60,000 nt of DNA from Glandiceps talaboti (GCF_964340395.1 NC_135557.1:12903546-12963545), one strand, 5' to 3'. Numbered from the stretch's first letter, positions 1 to 12,735 are shown. The notes: generated by a model not told the origin, from the letters alone. Program-made: numbers and translations.

Positions 1-300
1 GGCACTGGTACTGAAACATGAGTAACCATCACTTGAAACTGACTGAACTCAAACCTGGTATCAAATGTAACTTTCACATGAGCCGGTGACGTCATTTTTA
101 ATATATATGAAAAACAATGTGAAAATACCTACCTACTGTCTACTGTTCTAACAATGCCAGACGACAATTGTAATGTTACAGAAGGTATGCATCGAGAGTA
201 AGAATTTACTAGGAGAGTTTAATTAAGATTTTATGTGACTATTTTCACCGGTGGAAAAAAAGTTTATAATCTCAGCTTGTGACACTTTAAGTTTTTCTCT
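1..300. repeat. Dispersed AT-rich repeat, copy 1
   Basis: Diverged copies of this segment (for example CTGAACTCAAACC, TTCTAACAATGC, GTTTATAATCTCAG) recur at 11487-11655 and 39715-39900, and in inverse orientation near 5535-5590. No ORF; a nonautonomous element is likely. Confidence 0.5.
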
Positions 301-500
301 TTCTGATATTGTCATATCCATTTATCAACATGTGGTGACGTCACAACATGGTGACGTTACAACAACCATGGAAATAAAGTTGTCTTGGTAATGCAAAAGC
401 TGTAACTTTTCATAAATTTACCTAACACGAAAATAGTAAACACGTGGTCATGATAATAGCGAATTGATAAATACTGATAACTGCACATAATAAATATCAT

Positions 501-501
<1 letters not shown>

Positions 502-594
<93 letters not shown>

Positions 595-657
595 GGAGGG
601 AGGGAGGGAGGGAGGGAGGGAGGGAGGGAGGGGGGGGGAGGGAGGGAGGGAGGGAGG

Positions 658-705
<48 letters not shown>
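502..705. repeat. (GA)n/(GGGA)n microsatellite
   Basis: About 200 bp of GA repeats with a central GGGA block. The long Ser/Leu/Pro reading frame across it is a repeat artefact. Confidence 0.95.
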
Positions 706-707
<2 letters not shown>

Positions 708-928
708 GATTTTCATTCTTCTTTCACCAATTAGAGTGCTCAATCACCTTGGAGAGCATATCACATAAAATGAAAGAAGACGAGTGTGATATTACATTGT
801 GGATTTACGTTGAAGGGTCTTCAGGCGTAATATTGCAGTCGTTCTCTGCTGCTTTATGTCTCAGCCTACTTAACTGGCGTGGTCTGAGGTTATGCACAGT
901 ACTTAGTTCATTGACTGCCTTGTGTACA

Positions 929-967
929 TACGTATGTATGTATGTATGTATGTATGTATGTATGTAT
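929..967. repeat. (GTAT)n microsatellite
   Basis: Tandem tetranucleotide downstream of the lectin gene. Confidence 0.9.
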
Positions 968-1050
968 ATTGTGAAGCTAGTACATGTACTACTACTCGGT
1001 TTCAAAATAAAAATTAAAAACAAATCACTGCTTACCTAAGCCTACATCCT

Positions 1051-1383
1051 CTAAGGCATAACTGTAAACTCACAAATGAAGGATTTCTTTTTCCAGCAGT
1101 AATCATCGTCCCATTTGTAGTCCTTCTTTGTCCTGCAACGAAATGGAGAAAACGTTTCTGTTTGACATGCAAATACTCTAAATCTGAAAAGATCTCGTAT
1201 GTCAGATGGACTGACGGACAGTGTCAGACAGCTTTTATATGTGAAGGATCCACAGAGTTGTCAAATTCTAGATCTTAGCATGTTGTTGATGCCATTTTGA
1301 CATTATACTGTATTGAATGAATGTAATGAATCGTGTTTTCTTTTTTTCATTGTTGGTTTCTCTTCTTGTGAAGGCTTAAGAAA

Positions 1384-1414
<31 letters not shown>

Positions 1415-1431
1415 GTAAATAAATAAATAAG

Positions 1432-1475
<44 letters not shown>

Positions 1476-4400
1476 AAATGAATAATAAATATTGTGAACA
1501 TTTTGCCTTAAGGGACTTTTAATGATCAGTCACGTGACGTTCATTTAAAACTATTGCGATTAAAAACTTTGAGGGCAGTATAAATGATGGCGATACATTA
1601 CCATAGTTGCACACAGTCTTGTCCGTTCGTGTCCTTTTTAGTGCTATTATTAGGATTTCCTGCCGACCAATTTGTGGAGGTTACAGCTTCACCATCTATC
1701 CACACAAACTCGCCTTCCGTCTCCCGATCATTGAGTCCTATCCAGAAACCTTTTCCCTTCACCAACTCTGTCAAATTTTGGTCTGCAATGTACTGTTCGA
1801 TAGCTTCTTGAGTTGCCGCGTCTTTTACAGAAGCCAGTTCGCCACCAGTGTTTGCGCAATGGTCTTTCGCATTGATCCAGTTAAACGACATGGTATAAAA
1901 CACATAATCTTTATTTCCAACAGACAGACTTCCAAATACTGTTTGAAGCATGAAAGATAATAATTCAAATATGTTACATGTAAACTTAGTGAAATTACCC
2001 GAGAACTTCTGTTGACATGTCCTCAGCGTCAAACAATGAAGCCGTTTTCACTCAATATTCAACCATTCATTGAGAATATGAGTAAACTAAACCAGCAATT
2101 GAGTCTCAATAAATCTATCTAGAAGTTACTGACAATTTCATTTCCATGGTTGTTGTGACGTCACTATGTTGTTGTGACATCACTATACATTGTGTGACGT
2201 CACTATATGGTGTTGTGACATCACCATATGCTGTTGTGACGTCACCCAGTTGTAGTGAAATCACCACATATTGTTATGACGTCACCACATGTTGTAGTGA
2301 CGTCATTGATAATCAGATGGATAATTGGCCCACGACTTCTATTTTCGCATTTTCGGCATGACTGTTCGACAGGTTGAATTTGAAAGTTAATAAAACTCTT
2401 TTCTTTAATCGTTTAAAAATATTGAATCGGGTATTTAGGCTGTTATTCTGTTACACGACATTAACAGGTGGTAGATTTGTAATCACGGTCATACAATATC
2501 AAGCTGAACTCTAGTAGAGGTGTTTTAGTGTGATACCGTACAACCTTACTTAGTAGCAAATCTGATAGGCATCGTCGAGTACTATCATTGCCAAGAGTAA
2601 CACTTGTACATCACTGAAAAAAACTTATTTGATGAACGTTCTCATTAAATAACTTAATGTCGTACTTACCATCACATTCAAGGGCTTCCCTTCGCTAAAA
2701 CGGAAAATGTATATATTAATAAAGGGAACCCAATCCAGGATAGAATGGTGTTTTCATAAACATTGGGTTCTGGAAAGTCACATCACATTAATATTATTAG
2801 TTTGTTTACCAAGAAACACGAAATTCAAACTTTTTTATCGTTTCTCTATTGCCCTTTCAATCATAACACTGTAGTCTCGCGGGTCTTAGTAGACATATAT
2901 ATTTATTAGATGAAGAATGTATATTCATGACTGTATCTGAAGGAAATAAGCATTTAGAATTTATGAATATTAAATGTTCATCTAATTCATGTTAATGTCT
3001 GCTAAGACCAAATAGGCAACAGTGTTCCATCGAAAGAGGAATACAGCTGAAAAAAAAGTTCTAGTTGGTGTTTCATGGCAACCAAGCCAACCTACAGACC
3101 CTGCGGAAATACCTCATTTCCTGGGCTGACACTCCCCTTCAAATAATACAGTTGATACATTCCTACTATACTAATGAAAGCACATTATCAGCAAACTGAG
3201 ATAGATAAAACCTTAATATATTGTTTTGCCTGTGATAGATTACACAAGGAGCTATAGTGGTGCCTTGGTTGTGTGGATCCAATCACTCACTCTGTAATCA
3301 GGAAAGTGTAACAAACCGAACGAAGTTGAATATGTCAAGATATACTTGCAATTATAGATTCCGCTCTACAGTGAGTGTAATTACATTAACATTTATTAAA
3401 ATCTCATGTTAACATTATTGTAATAATAGTCTTAGTGTGTGTCTATGTTAGTTAGATGATATTAGTTGTTAACTTATTCTTATCGTTGTCTTAGTAACAA
3501 GACCACACTCCTGATTCATTTTCGCAATGTATACAGCTATACTGTTTGGTCTGACAGAACACGTCGATGAATTAAACCCGGCACTCCCACAAGCCAACCA
3601 ATAAACCCTGATATTCTCACACCCCAACCAATAAACCCTGATATTCCCACACCCCAACCAATAAACCCTGATATTCCCACACCCCAACCAATAAACCCTG
3701 ATATTCCCACACCCCAACCAATAAAACCTGATATTCCCACACCCCCACCAATAAACCCTGATATTCCCACACCCCAACTAATAAACCCTGATATTCCCAC
3801 ACCCCAACCAATAAACCCTGATATTCCCACACCCCAACTAATAAACCCTGATATTCCCACACCCCAATCAATAAACCCTGATATTCCCACACCCCAACCA
3901 ATACCTCCTGAAAATCTCACAACCAACCATAAAGCCCGACATTCTCGCAACTCGACCAATAAACCCCAACATTCCCATATTCCGACCAATATCCCGGACA
4001 TTCCGACATCTTGACTAATAAACACTGATACTACAACCAATATACCCTGACATTCCAACACCCCGACAATAATATACCCCGACATTCCAACACCCCGACA
4101 ATAATATACACCTACACTGCTACTTTTGTCAGACCAAAGCTTTGCATGTTATGTCTGTCAAGTTTAGACTAACATTTCATAATAACTATAACTATACAAC
4201 ATATATTCCAAGTTGAAATCCACATAATTGAGATGAAGATTAGAAAGACTGCCTCGTCAGTAGTATTCTACAGAACGACGTACACAATACTCGTAATTGG
4301 ATACGTAGCAAACTTAGTTGCACAGTTCAGTTAACATTAATAATAATAGTTTAAATATAGGTTAAATACAGTGATAATTTGGAAAGTAATACCTGGCGAC

Positions 4401-4479
4401 TTGTAGATGTTCCAGACGATATTTGAATGGTCAGGCAACAGGCCAGGATGACTGCTTTTATGATAACCGTGTTCTTCAT
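1051..4479 (-). CDS. Secreted single-domain C-type lectin, 4 exons, 176 aa
   Basis: Exons in order on the minus strand are 4393-4479, 2670-2694, 1602-1938 and 1051-1132. All junctions are GT-AG and the phases close to 177 codons including a TAG stop. Exon 1 encodes Met plus a hydrophobic signal peptide (about residues 1-23). Exon 2 is a 25-nt mini-exon giving the first cysteine (C36). Exons 3-4 give a C-type lectin domain: WIGLND at 103-108, and canonical cysteine pairs C65-C170 and C146-C162, ending in the usual FICE box. The calcium/sugar positions are atypical: NPN (132-134) where EPN or QPD is usual, and WDD (157-159) where WND is usual, so sugar specificity is open. N-glycosylation sequons lie at N92, N127, N134 and N135. 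It is probably an extracellular binding or immune-type lectin. Introns hold a CRE-like array, a MITE and a 30-bp minisatellite. An extra 5' exon cannot be excluded. Confidence 0.86.
1380..1490. repeat. (AAAT)n microsatellite in lectin intron 3
   Basis: About 100 bp of AAAT units with a few AAGT variants, between the last two lectin exons. Confidence 0.9.
2150..2310. repeat. 20-bp minisatellite carrying CRE palindromes, lectin intron 2
   Basis: Eight units of about 20-21 bp each carry TGACNTCA or a close variant. Five are perfect TGACGTCA, at 2156, 2195, 2237, 2277 and 2298. TGACGTCA is the CREB/ATF site; the spacing is about two helical turns. Function is not shown. Confidence 0.8.
2719..3142. 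mobile_element. Foldback MITE, family 1, in lectin intron 1
   Basis: The ends AAAGGGAACCCAATCC and the reverse complement of ACTCCCCTTCAAA match each other loosely and match the copies at 36574-37053 and inside the 42.8-51.9 kb inverted repeat. Internal landmarks (GGGTTCTGGAAAGTCA, GGTCTTAG-AGACAT, TAGATGA) occur in inverted pairs. Noncoding. Confidence 0.7.
3590..4110. repeat. 30-bp minisatellite in lectin intron 1
   Basis: Near-perfect 30-bp units (AACCCTGATATTCCCACACC...) from about 3600 to 3900, with decaying copies to about 4110. Because 30 is a multiple of 3, all minus frames stay open and give a spurious Gly/Trp-rich repeat protein. Confidence 0.93.
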
Positions 4480-4639
4480 GGCTGCAGTTGAAAATTTATA
4501 TCACGTGACTCTTTCCTACATGATGAAAACAGTTATAAAATTTCAGTTCGTTTACTAATAAACTTGTTGGAAAGTTGAGAATGCTTTGTCTATTAAACAT
4601 GAAATAAATGAGATGAGAAACGCTTTAGGATAGGTTTCA

Positions 4640-5052
4640 CTTGCTGTGCAATTGGTAGCGTTACATTGACAATAGGTAGTGTTACATTGACAATAGGTAG
4701 CGTTACATTGACAATAGGTAGCATTACATTGACAATAAGTAGTGTTACATTGACAATATGTAGTGTTACATTGACAATAGGTAGCGTTATATTGACATTA
4801 GGTAGCATTACATTGACAATAGGTAGCTTTACATTGACATTAGGTAGCGTTACATTGACAATAGGTAGCATTACATTGACAATAAGTAGTGTTACATTGA
4901 CAATAGGTAGCGTTACATTGACAATATGTAGCGTTACATTGACAATAGGTAGTGTTACATTGACAATAGGTAGGGTTACATTGACAATAGGTAGCGTTAC
5001 GTTGACAATAAGTAGCGTTACATTGACAATATAGGTAGCATTACATTGACAA
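4640..5052. repeat. 21-bp minisatellite upstream of the lectin gene
   Basis: About 19 units of GTAGCGTTACATTGACAATAG-like 21-mers begin 160 bp upstream of the lectin ATG. The unit is a multiple of 3, so repeat reading frames on both strands are open; they look like artefacts. Confidence 0.93.
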
Positions 5053-6177
5053 GTCGACGTTTTTTGTGAATGTGTGAAATACTGAAATATGATTGAAACT
5101 GTCTTCTGGTCTGTAAATTGCTAAAAGAAAACTACAATTGTGTTTTAAGGCTTGTTTTCAAATAAAGAACAATGAATGTAAAAACAATATTCAGAAATGC
5201 TTTAATTGTGGTAATAATTAATGTGGTCAGATCTCACTAAGAAAATGTGCTTAGTCTCTGGTATTGTCGAAATTGAATAATTATACACTTTAAGAGTCGA
5301 TCTCATAAACAGTAAGACTAACAAAAATTTAATTAAACTTAATTTTCATGGAAAACTAATATTTCATGTATCCAGGTTATGGTATTTCGACTGCTTTACA
5401 ATGAGAGAGAAATCTGCATACCTTACGACTTATTGGTACACTAAAGCTTCTATCATGGAAATCAGTTGAACAATTGTTTAAGATGATAAATATGATAGGG
5501 CATTCAACATGCACAGTGAATTAATGAATCATTAAAGTATCGCAAGCTGAGATTACAAACTATTTTTTTGGAGTAAACATTTCCACGATTAAACGATTCG
5601 AGTATAATTATTATATATGATAATGTCGATACATGTATACTGTCGGTGGCAATAAACACATCTCCGAATTGGTGTTGTTTAGCACATGTTGTTTAGTTGA
5701 TGGCGTGATATGAGTTGTCTCGACATTTTCGTACACGTAGAGTATATTAAGTCATCTAGTAGCTTAAATATGTATGCATGAATACTACATTGAGTTGTAC
5801 CTTTAAATTAATGTCACGTGGTAGTAAATATGCTTCGTTAAAGTTGGACAAGTTGAGCCAATAAACATGAATTTTTATTCAATACGAAAATAATTTACAT
5901 ATAACCTCGAGAAAATCATTTTAGTATAATGGTAATATTAATGCATGCCTCCTATAACATTACAGTTGTCTTCTGTCATGGTTGAAACAGCTGATTGCAA
6001 AATCGGAATTTCCTGGACATTTTATACGTATGATAAATTACGTTATCCAGTCATTTATACCTGCTTTGAGTTCTCGTGGTGCTCAAGTATGCTCCAGTAA
6101 GTAGAATACTACATATACTTTTGAAATATGTGGCAAAACGTTGCACTGCTCCAAAACATGAAAAACACAGCTTACAG
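5053..6177. other. Intergenic, no gene seen
   Basis: AT-rich sequence. Apart from an inverse fragment of the dispersed repeat near 5535-5590, nothing coding is recognisable. Confidence 0.6.
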
Positions 6178-6401
6178 GTATACTGCAATCTGATTAAAAT
6201 CCTATGTAGATGTCAGCTAATAGTTCATTGCTATTTTACCTTCGTTATTTTGCCTGTATTGACCTTCGTGGTACATGTTTACGTTTTTAGCCTGATCGCC
6301 CCCTCTACTACGAAGGTCAATTCAAGCAAAATAACGAAGGTAAAATAGCAATGAACGATTAGCCGACATCTACATCGGATTTTAATCAGCTTGGTGTATA
6401 C
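6178..6401. repeat. Long hairpin element, arms about 95 bp
   Basis: 6178-6272 and 6309-6401 are inverted copies at about 90% identity (shared TTCATTGCTATTTTACCTTC, GATTAAAATCC, ATGTAGATGTC) around a loop of about 36 bp. It looks like a MITE that folds back on itself. Confidence 0.85.
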
Positions 6402-7166
6402 TACAGATATGTATAATATGCAACAAGAATACCCTGTAACACAAAATGTATAAACTCATCCCCTTCAATTATTTCTTTAGCATGTTATTCTGTTTATTGT
6501 GGTTAAAGGAGAGTGTTTCAAAGCGATAATTTACGTCCATTTTAGTTATTTCACTTAATGTGATGTCACTGATTACGTCGAGAATCCCCAGACATTTATG
6601 AACCAAGATTAAGACTTAGCTTGAAGCTTGTCGATGTTCTGTTGGTGAATACATTCTTTTACTTTCATAGTTACAGGAAATTGTTAGGTCAACCATGAAA
6701 TTAATCTTTTTTTCAAATCACTTTAGAGTATCATAAAATATTAATGAGCCATTAGGATTGTACGCTAAACCCTGGTAGTAGCCCGCATCTTTCACAAAAG
6801 CCATACATTAATAAGCTTACTGGTCTAATAAAAAACACCGTGCTAGGCACGTGGTAATATATGCAATTACCACAGAGAATTTGTCCACGCTTCCCAAATA
6901 CATTTTACTTTGAATGGAAGAAGAGACTGATACAACATGGTCCATCCGTCAGGTCTGCTTAAAAAAAACCAACCATTTATTTGAATTGATTGGCTTGAAC
7001 GTGTATAACACATTTCTAATGGTTTGCAAACTAAAAATGCGTACTTTGGCGCAATTTCCCTAAAGTTATATCAATCATTTTCAAAGAAATAGCTCATGCT
7101 TATTGCAGGTTAAGGAGATAATACTGATAACATTGTGATTGTCAAGGTCGATATATACACACTTAA

Positions 7167-7930
7167 ATGTTTCTGTATATATTGCATAACAAGATGGTCG
7201 GACTAAACTATTCCTTACGGAGGTTTACATCTATAGTTGGCGAGGAAATATTTATATTCAATATACATTTCGAGACCAGCTCGGATTATTTGTTCAGTAG
7301 CATACGCTTTTCAGCATTGATTATACATAGTTTCTCAGTTAGACAGATATTACAATGTTTCGTCTCACTTGTATAAGCAGCCGCTTGGGTGATGATATCC
7401 CACTCAATATTACATGGTTGGTTCCTTTCCTTCAAATTCCAAACTTGTTTGGCTAGCTCTGTACTGTAGCCTCTTGAGTAAATGTGTTTTGTGGTTTGAT
7501 TATCGCTGTTTAAATTAAATGTGTTCTCTGTCAGTCTAAAGTACAGTTTTGTGTTTTTGTTATTTGATGTGACTTGTGTCCTGTATATTACGTTGGTTGA
7601 TAGGCAGTTGCCGTTGAGAGGACACAGTTTGCGATCTCTACAGCTGCAATATTTAGTAGGTACTTTGGTAAGGGCTTCAATTCAATGACGGCTTTGTTGT
7701 GGGCTTTCACAATATGAGCCATGTATGGCATACAACTATAACTTAATTTTATATTTCCTTTGTTGAAGATCTTATGTAGTTTGTTGTTTTGGAGAAAATG
7801 CCTCTCGACAAGACGGAGAAATATCTTACCGATATTAGATTTAACACTTTTTCTGAATGGTGGGTTAAACCATATGATGTTTCTTTGTCTGTTGTTTCTC
7901 TTTTTCCCTATCTGTGGTGACTCCGGAAAT
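7167..7930 (-). mobile_element. Decayed retroelement with GIY-YIG-type C-terminal region
   Basis: Minus-strand translation from about 7920 reads NIIWFNPPFRKSVKSNIGK, then a connector with LHKIFNKG and YSCMP. After a frameshift near 7680 it continues with CSCRD..LCPLNGNCL..NVIY, LTENTF, CNICLTEK and LLNK-stop-SELVSKC. From memory, this order is the C-terminal part of RT/GIY-YIG retroelement proteins in cnidarians and lower deuterostomes. The YIG core is degraded and an in-frame stop is present, so it is dead. No RT domain lies directly upstream. Confidence 0.6.
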
Positions 7931-8079
7931 ATTTTTTTATCCTTATAGCCGTTTTTTTTTCAGTGCTTCATTGTAGAAAGGCGCAGTTTTTATTCAAACA
8001 CTTCTTTGCTGGATACAGGTTTACTTATTGCTGCCGGGGTGTGACATATTACTGTTGGGGATGGTTTGAAAGAGTATTG

Positions 8080-8775
8080 ATGTACACTGGATGGTCATAC
8101 AGGAAACCAAATGTTTTGTCAATCAAGGTTGGCTCTAATAGATTTGATATTTTCATCAAAGAAATCCAGGACATGTTGTTGCAGTTCTATGGCAGGGAAT
8201 ACTGTGTGGGGAAAAACGTTTTGCATCCAAGTTTACTAATATGTGTAATGCTGAGCAATTGCTTGGATGCAAGGCCCTCGCTAACTTATTTTTGCAGGAG
8301 TAAGTGTTTTTCGCTGAATGAACAAGTTTTGTAACAGCTTTCTTTGCATAGTTATATATTTGCTTGTGAATTATCAGTCCGGTTTTTAACCGCTGTATCT
8401 CTGCCACGCTGACGCTGTTGTTTAGCTGCCTTGAATTCGTCACGAACAACTTTAAACCATGAGACTTTCCTTCGTAGAGCAACTTTACGTCGTGTCGCTG
8501 GAGCATTTTTGTCAATGACAGTTCGAAGATGGAAGTGACGGGCTTGTGTTCGTAGGTACTTTGACGTTTGCAAGGCTGTTGTGAAGGTCTTCCTTCAGGA
8601 AGGCACGGTCTATGTCACGAAAGGTACGTGCCATCACCGATGGACGTGGTACTGTAACATTCAAATGGCTGATGATGCAGAGGTGATCAGTTGCAATAGC
8701 ACTAGTTGTCTGATCTGTGTATCAACAGTCCAGAATGTGACCTTAATCATGGTGGATTGGGAAACTGTTTGAGTT
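8080..8775 (-). mobile_element. LINE remnant (CR1/L2-like), endonuclease end to RT linker
   Basis: Minus-strand frames show TDHLCIISHLNVTVP (the end of an APE endonuclease, SDH motif as TDH), then ARTFRDIDRAFLKEDL, RRKVSWFKVVRDEF, and, after a frameshift, GLIIHKQIYNYAKKAV..VHSAKNTY and FLDFFDENIKSIRANLD. These match the order of motifs between EN and RT in CR1/L2 LINEs. Frameshifts and stops show it is inactive. Confidence 0.68.
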
Positions 8776-8861
8776 AGACTGAATATATGTCGAAAGAATT
8801 TTCATCATTCTTGTGGTATAGAAGTCGAGTTTTGCTGACTATCATAATTAATATTGATTGA

Positions 8862-8878
8862 ATATATATATATATATA

Positions 8879-8963
<85 letters not shown>
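8862..8963. repeat. (AT)n microsatellite
   Basis: About 100 bp of nearly pure AT dinucleotide. Confidence 0.95.
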
Positions 8964-8968
<5 letters not shown>

Positions 8969-10661
8969 CTAAGTCTAGTCGTTCATTAGGTAATCAGCCC
9001 AAGACTAAAGTACGACATAGGTTATAAATCTACCAACTCACCTAAAATCAAATAATAGTATTCTAGTATTCTATAGTTCAAACTAAGCTCAAACTTTTAC
9101 TTTTAAGATTTATTTTAAAACTTGGTGCAATCAGGTCATTTCTTTGACATTAAAACCGTGCGAGTAAATGACATTACTAACGGGCAGGCCATTTTTATTG
9201 GGCAAGACATATTAAAAATCTGCACTGCACTGGTGGGTATTTTTTGTGGAAAACCAAACGGTATGTGTGTTTGTCATTTTTATGCTGTGAAATGACTGGT
9301 AAACACCTTCAATAGGACACAGTTTTCTACTTGGGGGAAAGGGATACTCCTAAAGTACACTCCCCTATCCGTATTTCTGTATATCCACGCACCATGTACA
9401 ATTAGTGTTTTCAAAACCACCAACCACGACTATGTGTTATAATTAAGAATGTATAGTTGTGTACATCAGGTTAGTGTTAGGGTTAATGTCATCTTTCATT
9501 TTCTTTAAGTTCACTGAATCCAGTCTGTGGCCCATTATGTCCACATGTAATGGATATCACCATTTACCATTATTTGTTACATTTACATACATAAAGGGTA
9601 TGCATTACTCAGGGTGTACTCAGTAAAAAACAAAACCTTTGACTGATGTTTCAACACGCTATTTTTCGTTATAATCAAAATAAAGACTTGTTCTGAATGA
9701 CATTGCAGAAGCATTGTGGTTTGCTGTAATGTTAGAATGTATTAATAGACGCCATAAAAACATTGATAATTTTGTACAACTGGTATTTAATTTATAATAC
9801 ACCACATGTTTGATTCTACACTCTTTTGTTACATGTTTACTTCAACTTAAATGATATATAAAAATAGGCATATGCTGTGGATGCGGGTCATTTTGGAAAA
9901 ATGATTCAAAGATATGTGTATATATAATGCACGTGTGTGCGTTTGTCTGTCTGTGTGTCTGTGCATGTGCGTATAACTAAATCTTAGTCATCTTAATCTT
10001 AAAGAGCAAAGTGAAACAAAGTCAGCCGACTTAATCATGTTTAAAAACGTAAAAGGATTTGTATTGTTTGATATTTCAGGCATTAATTTGAAAGGATACT
10101 ATACAAGGAGTCTGAGAAAATATTAATTTGAAAGGTTACTATACATACTATACAAGGAGTCTGATAAAGTATTAATTTTTCTCTTACCTGTGGCACAGCA
10201 GTATGTCTATACCTTAACCATTCAGCTCCACCGTCAAAATAAAGTAACTTCCTCTTATTTAAGCATTAAACATTCCCATACATCAGAGTTGACTTCACAA
10301 CTGATCGATTTCAATCAATTACTTGGCTTATATACATTGGTTTTTAAGTGGATTAGTTGTGCTGGTAGGGATAGGTATACGTAGGCTGATATCTTACATC
10401 GCATGTTTTCAAAAAATGAAATCAAATCGTGAAGTGTAATTAATCACTAATGTCAACGAGGAAGTGATTTAGTTAGATATTGTCCCATTTGCGCCACTCC
10501 ATCAATTTGAATTATTTCACGGTGACTAAGCAGTCTGATTGAAATCAACTCAAATCTTTGATGACTTTAAGCACAGTGTATACCTGTTGAACGTACATGT
10601 ATATATTGCTATATATAGTATGTATTCCTATTGTAAACTATCACAAATCACTATACTAAAT
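8964..10661. other. Intergenic, no gene seen
   Basis: AT-rich, with no sustained recognisable ORF. A short direct repeat (ATTAATTTGAAAGG..ACTATAC) is present near 10084-10160. Confidence 0.55.
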
Positions 10662-10682
10662 TACTGCTACTACTACTACATG

Positions 10683-10732
<50 letters not shown>

Positions 10733-10792
10733 TTAGTACTACTACTACTACTACTACTACTAATGCTACTACTACAACTACTACTACTAGTC
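10662..10792. repeat. (TAC)n microsatellite
   Basis: Interrupted TAC/CTA trinucleotide repeat. Confidence 0.93.
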
Positions 10793-11084
10793 AATTAGGT
10801 AAAGGTCATAACTCATTCTGAACTCCAGTTTCACTACCGTCAATTATTAACTGAATTAATCCCCCCCCCCCTGAGTATTACAACATACAAAACCTACCCA
10901 TCATGTATGTATGTCAGATTACATTTTTCAGAAAGACAAACAGATAGTAGACTTCGGCCACTAGGAGTGCTGTTCACTGGTAGCTTTGGTTGTTGTAATG
11001 ATATTCCAACATATCACATTAGTAGAGCTGTTGGTGCAATTTCAAATTCAGAACAAGTTTCTGTATTTCAAAGTGCACATGCTT

Positions 11085-11490
11085 TGTCTTGGTATAGACA
11101 GCTTCTTGAAATAGTCACACCAAGACAAGTCTCTGGGTTCGGTATAGAGAGCTTATTCAGATGGTAACACCAAGACAAGTCTGGGTGTGGTATATCGAGC
11201 TTCTTGTGATAGTCACACCGAGATAGGTCACTTGGTTTGGATAGTGACACCAAGACAGGTCACTGGGTTTGGTATAGCAAGCTTCCTGAGATAGTGACAC
11301 CAAGACAGGTCACTGGGTTTGGTATAGCGAGCTTCTTGAGATAGTGACACCAACACAAGCACGCATTTAGCCTTGGTGGAGAGTTTCTTGAAATAGTAAC
11401 ACCAAGACAAGTCTCTATGCTCGGTGCCTGCTTGAGTCAGTCACACCAAGTTAAGTCTCTAGGCTTGGTATAGAGAGCTTCTTGAGATAG
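11085..11490. repeat. About 50-bp minisatellite
   Basis: Seven or eight diverged copies of a unit with AGCTTCTTGAGATAGTGACA, CCAAGACAAGTC and GGTATAG. Confidence 0.85.
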
Positions 11491-11655
11491 TAATCAACAG
11501 TTCTAACAGTAAAAGTATACAACTGTAATGCCAAAGGAGGTGTGCATCGACATAAACATTATACTTGTCTAAGAATAGTTTAATCAAGGTTTTATGTAAG
11601 TATTTTTACTTGAGTAAAAAGTTTATAAACTCAGGTTGCACCCATTTAAAACATG
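11487..11655. repeat. Dispersed AT-rich repeat, copy 2
   Basis: Matches 130-295 in the same orientation (GTTCTAACA, TGTGCATCGA, GTTTAATCAAGGTTTTATGT, AAAGTTTATAA-CTCAG). Confidence 0.5.
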
Positions 11656-12058
11656 TACACAAATACCGGATACTGTTTTAAGCAATTAATGTTTTATTTC
11701 ATTAACTGACAATACTTATAGAGAGAGATATTTTGTATGACATCACTGCTGGTTGCTTGTGGGCCAGGTTTCCATGGAAACAAACACAGTGGGTGTAACA
11801 TTATTTTGGCAATTTTTCTTATCCCTAATTACTGATCTCAATGGTATCTTATTCTTACTGTTCTTGCTTCTCAGAGAATGTTTGAAGAGAAAGTCTGTAG
11901 CTTGTATGGTTTTCAATCGTTATTTTTTTTTCCGAATTCATTTGGAACTTTCTTACATTCCAACAAGTAGTAAAACAAATTAATATAGTTTCTGTAACAT
12001 TGAACAATGTGGAGATTTTTATAACAAATATCACTCTATGAAAATTCAAATTTATCCA

Positions 12059-12284
12059 CCTTTACCCAACCTGTGACCCACCTAACCACCATCTCTGTCC
12101 TGGGGTAGTACGAGACGCAATACCACTTTTGACTGTCTACAACCCCCAGGTGAGAGATCACCGGGGGTAAATTAAGTCAAAGGTGGAACGTCGTCTCATT
12201 CTCACCACATTTACACATCTTCTGCCCAGGATTTACCTCGGTGGAAAGACATGGTCAAATATGACTTTTTGTATAATGTATGGC
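12059..12284. repeat. Dispersed repeat, inverted relative to 52226-52440
   Basis: Shares CCACCTTTACCC, GTGACCCACCTAA, TAGTACGAGACG, GTCAAAGGTGGAAC and GGAAAGACATGGTCAAATAT with the reverse complement of 52226-52440. It contains an internal TACGAGACG palindrome. Confidence 0.75.
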
Positions 12285-12735
12285 TGCCATTCTTTGATAT
12301 AATGGTTTACGTGTATACATATTTTTTACCACAGAGATGAACTTTTTTTAAAACTGTCAATGCAAGGTTTGGCTATGCTCCACCTTGGCATGTATAACTT
12401 ATTAATGCCATGTTTCATGTTTTTAAGATATGTTATAAAAAAACTTTCTTTAGAAAGCGATACTATAGTAAGTATTTTTCAACCTTTTGTTTCCAAATAG
12501 CAGTTTACTTAATATTTTACCCTGCACTATCACTTGTCTAAAAAACAGTAGCCATTGGCAAAATTCCTGTGTAAGCTGCTGTGATAATATAGTCTAAATA
12601 TGTATGAATAAAATAACATCATTTTATTCCTATAGTATGAGATTACAGTATCACAGCAGTTAATAAGGTGGGAGTTTTGTCAGTGGCTGTTGGTTTTTAA
12701 ACAAGTAGCAGTGAAGGGTAAAGTGTAAGTAACGT

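Noticed and set aside
3469-4085. Gly/Trp-rich repeat protein on the minus strand
   Set aside because: The 30-bp minisatellite is a multiple of three, so frames stay open by structure; it lies in a lectin intron.
4495-4500. TATA box of the lectin gene
   Set aside because: TATAAA lies only about 16 nt before the ATG, too close to place the transcription start upstream of the codon.
4593-5034. Repeat proteins with a 7-residue period on both strands
   Set aside because: Produced by the 21-bp array; no signal, start context or splice support.
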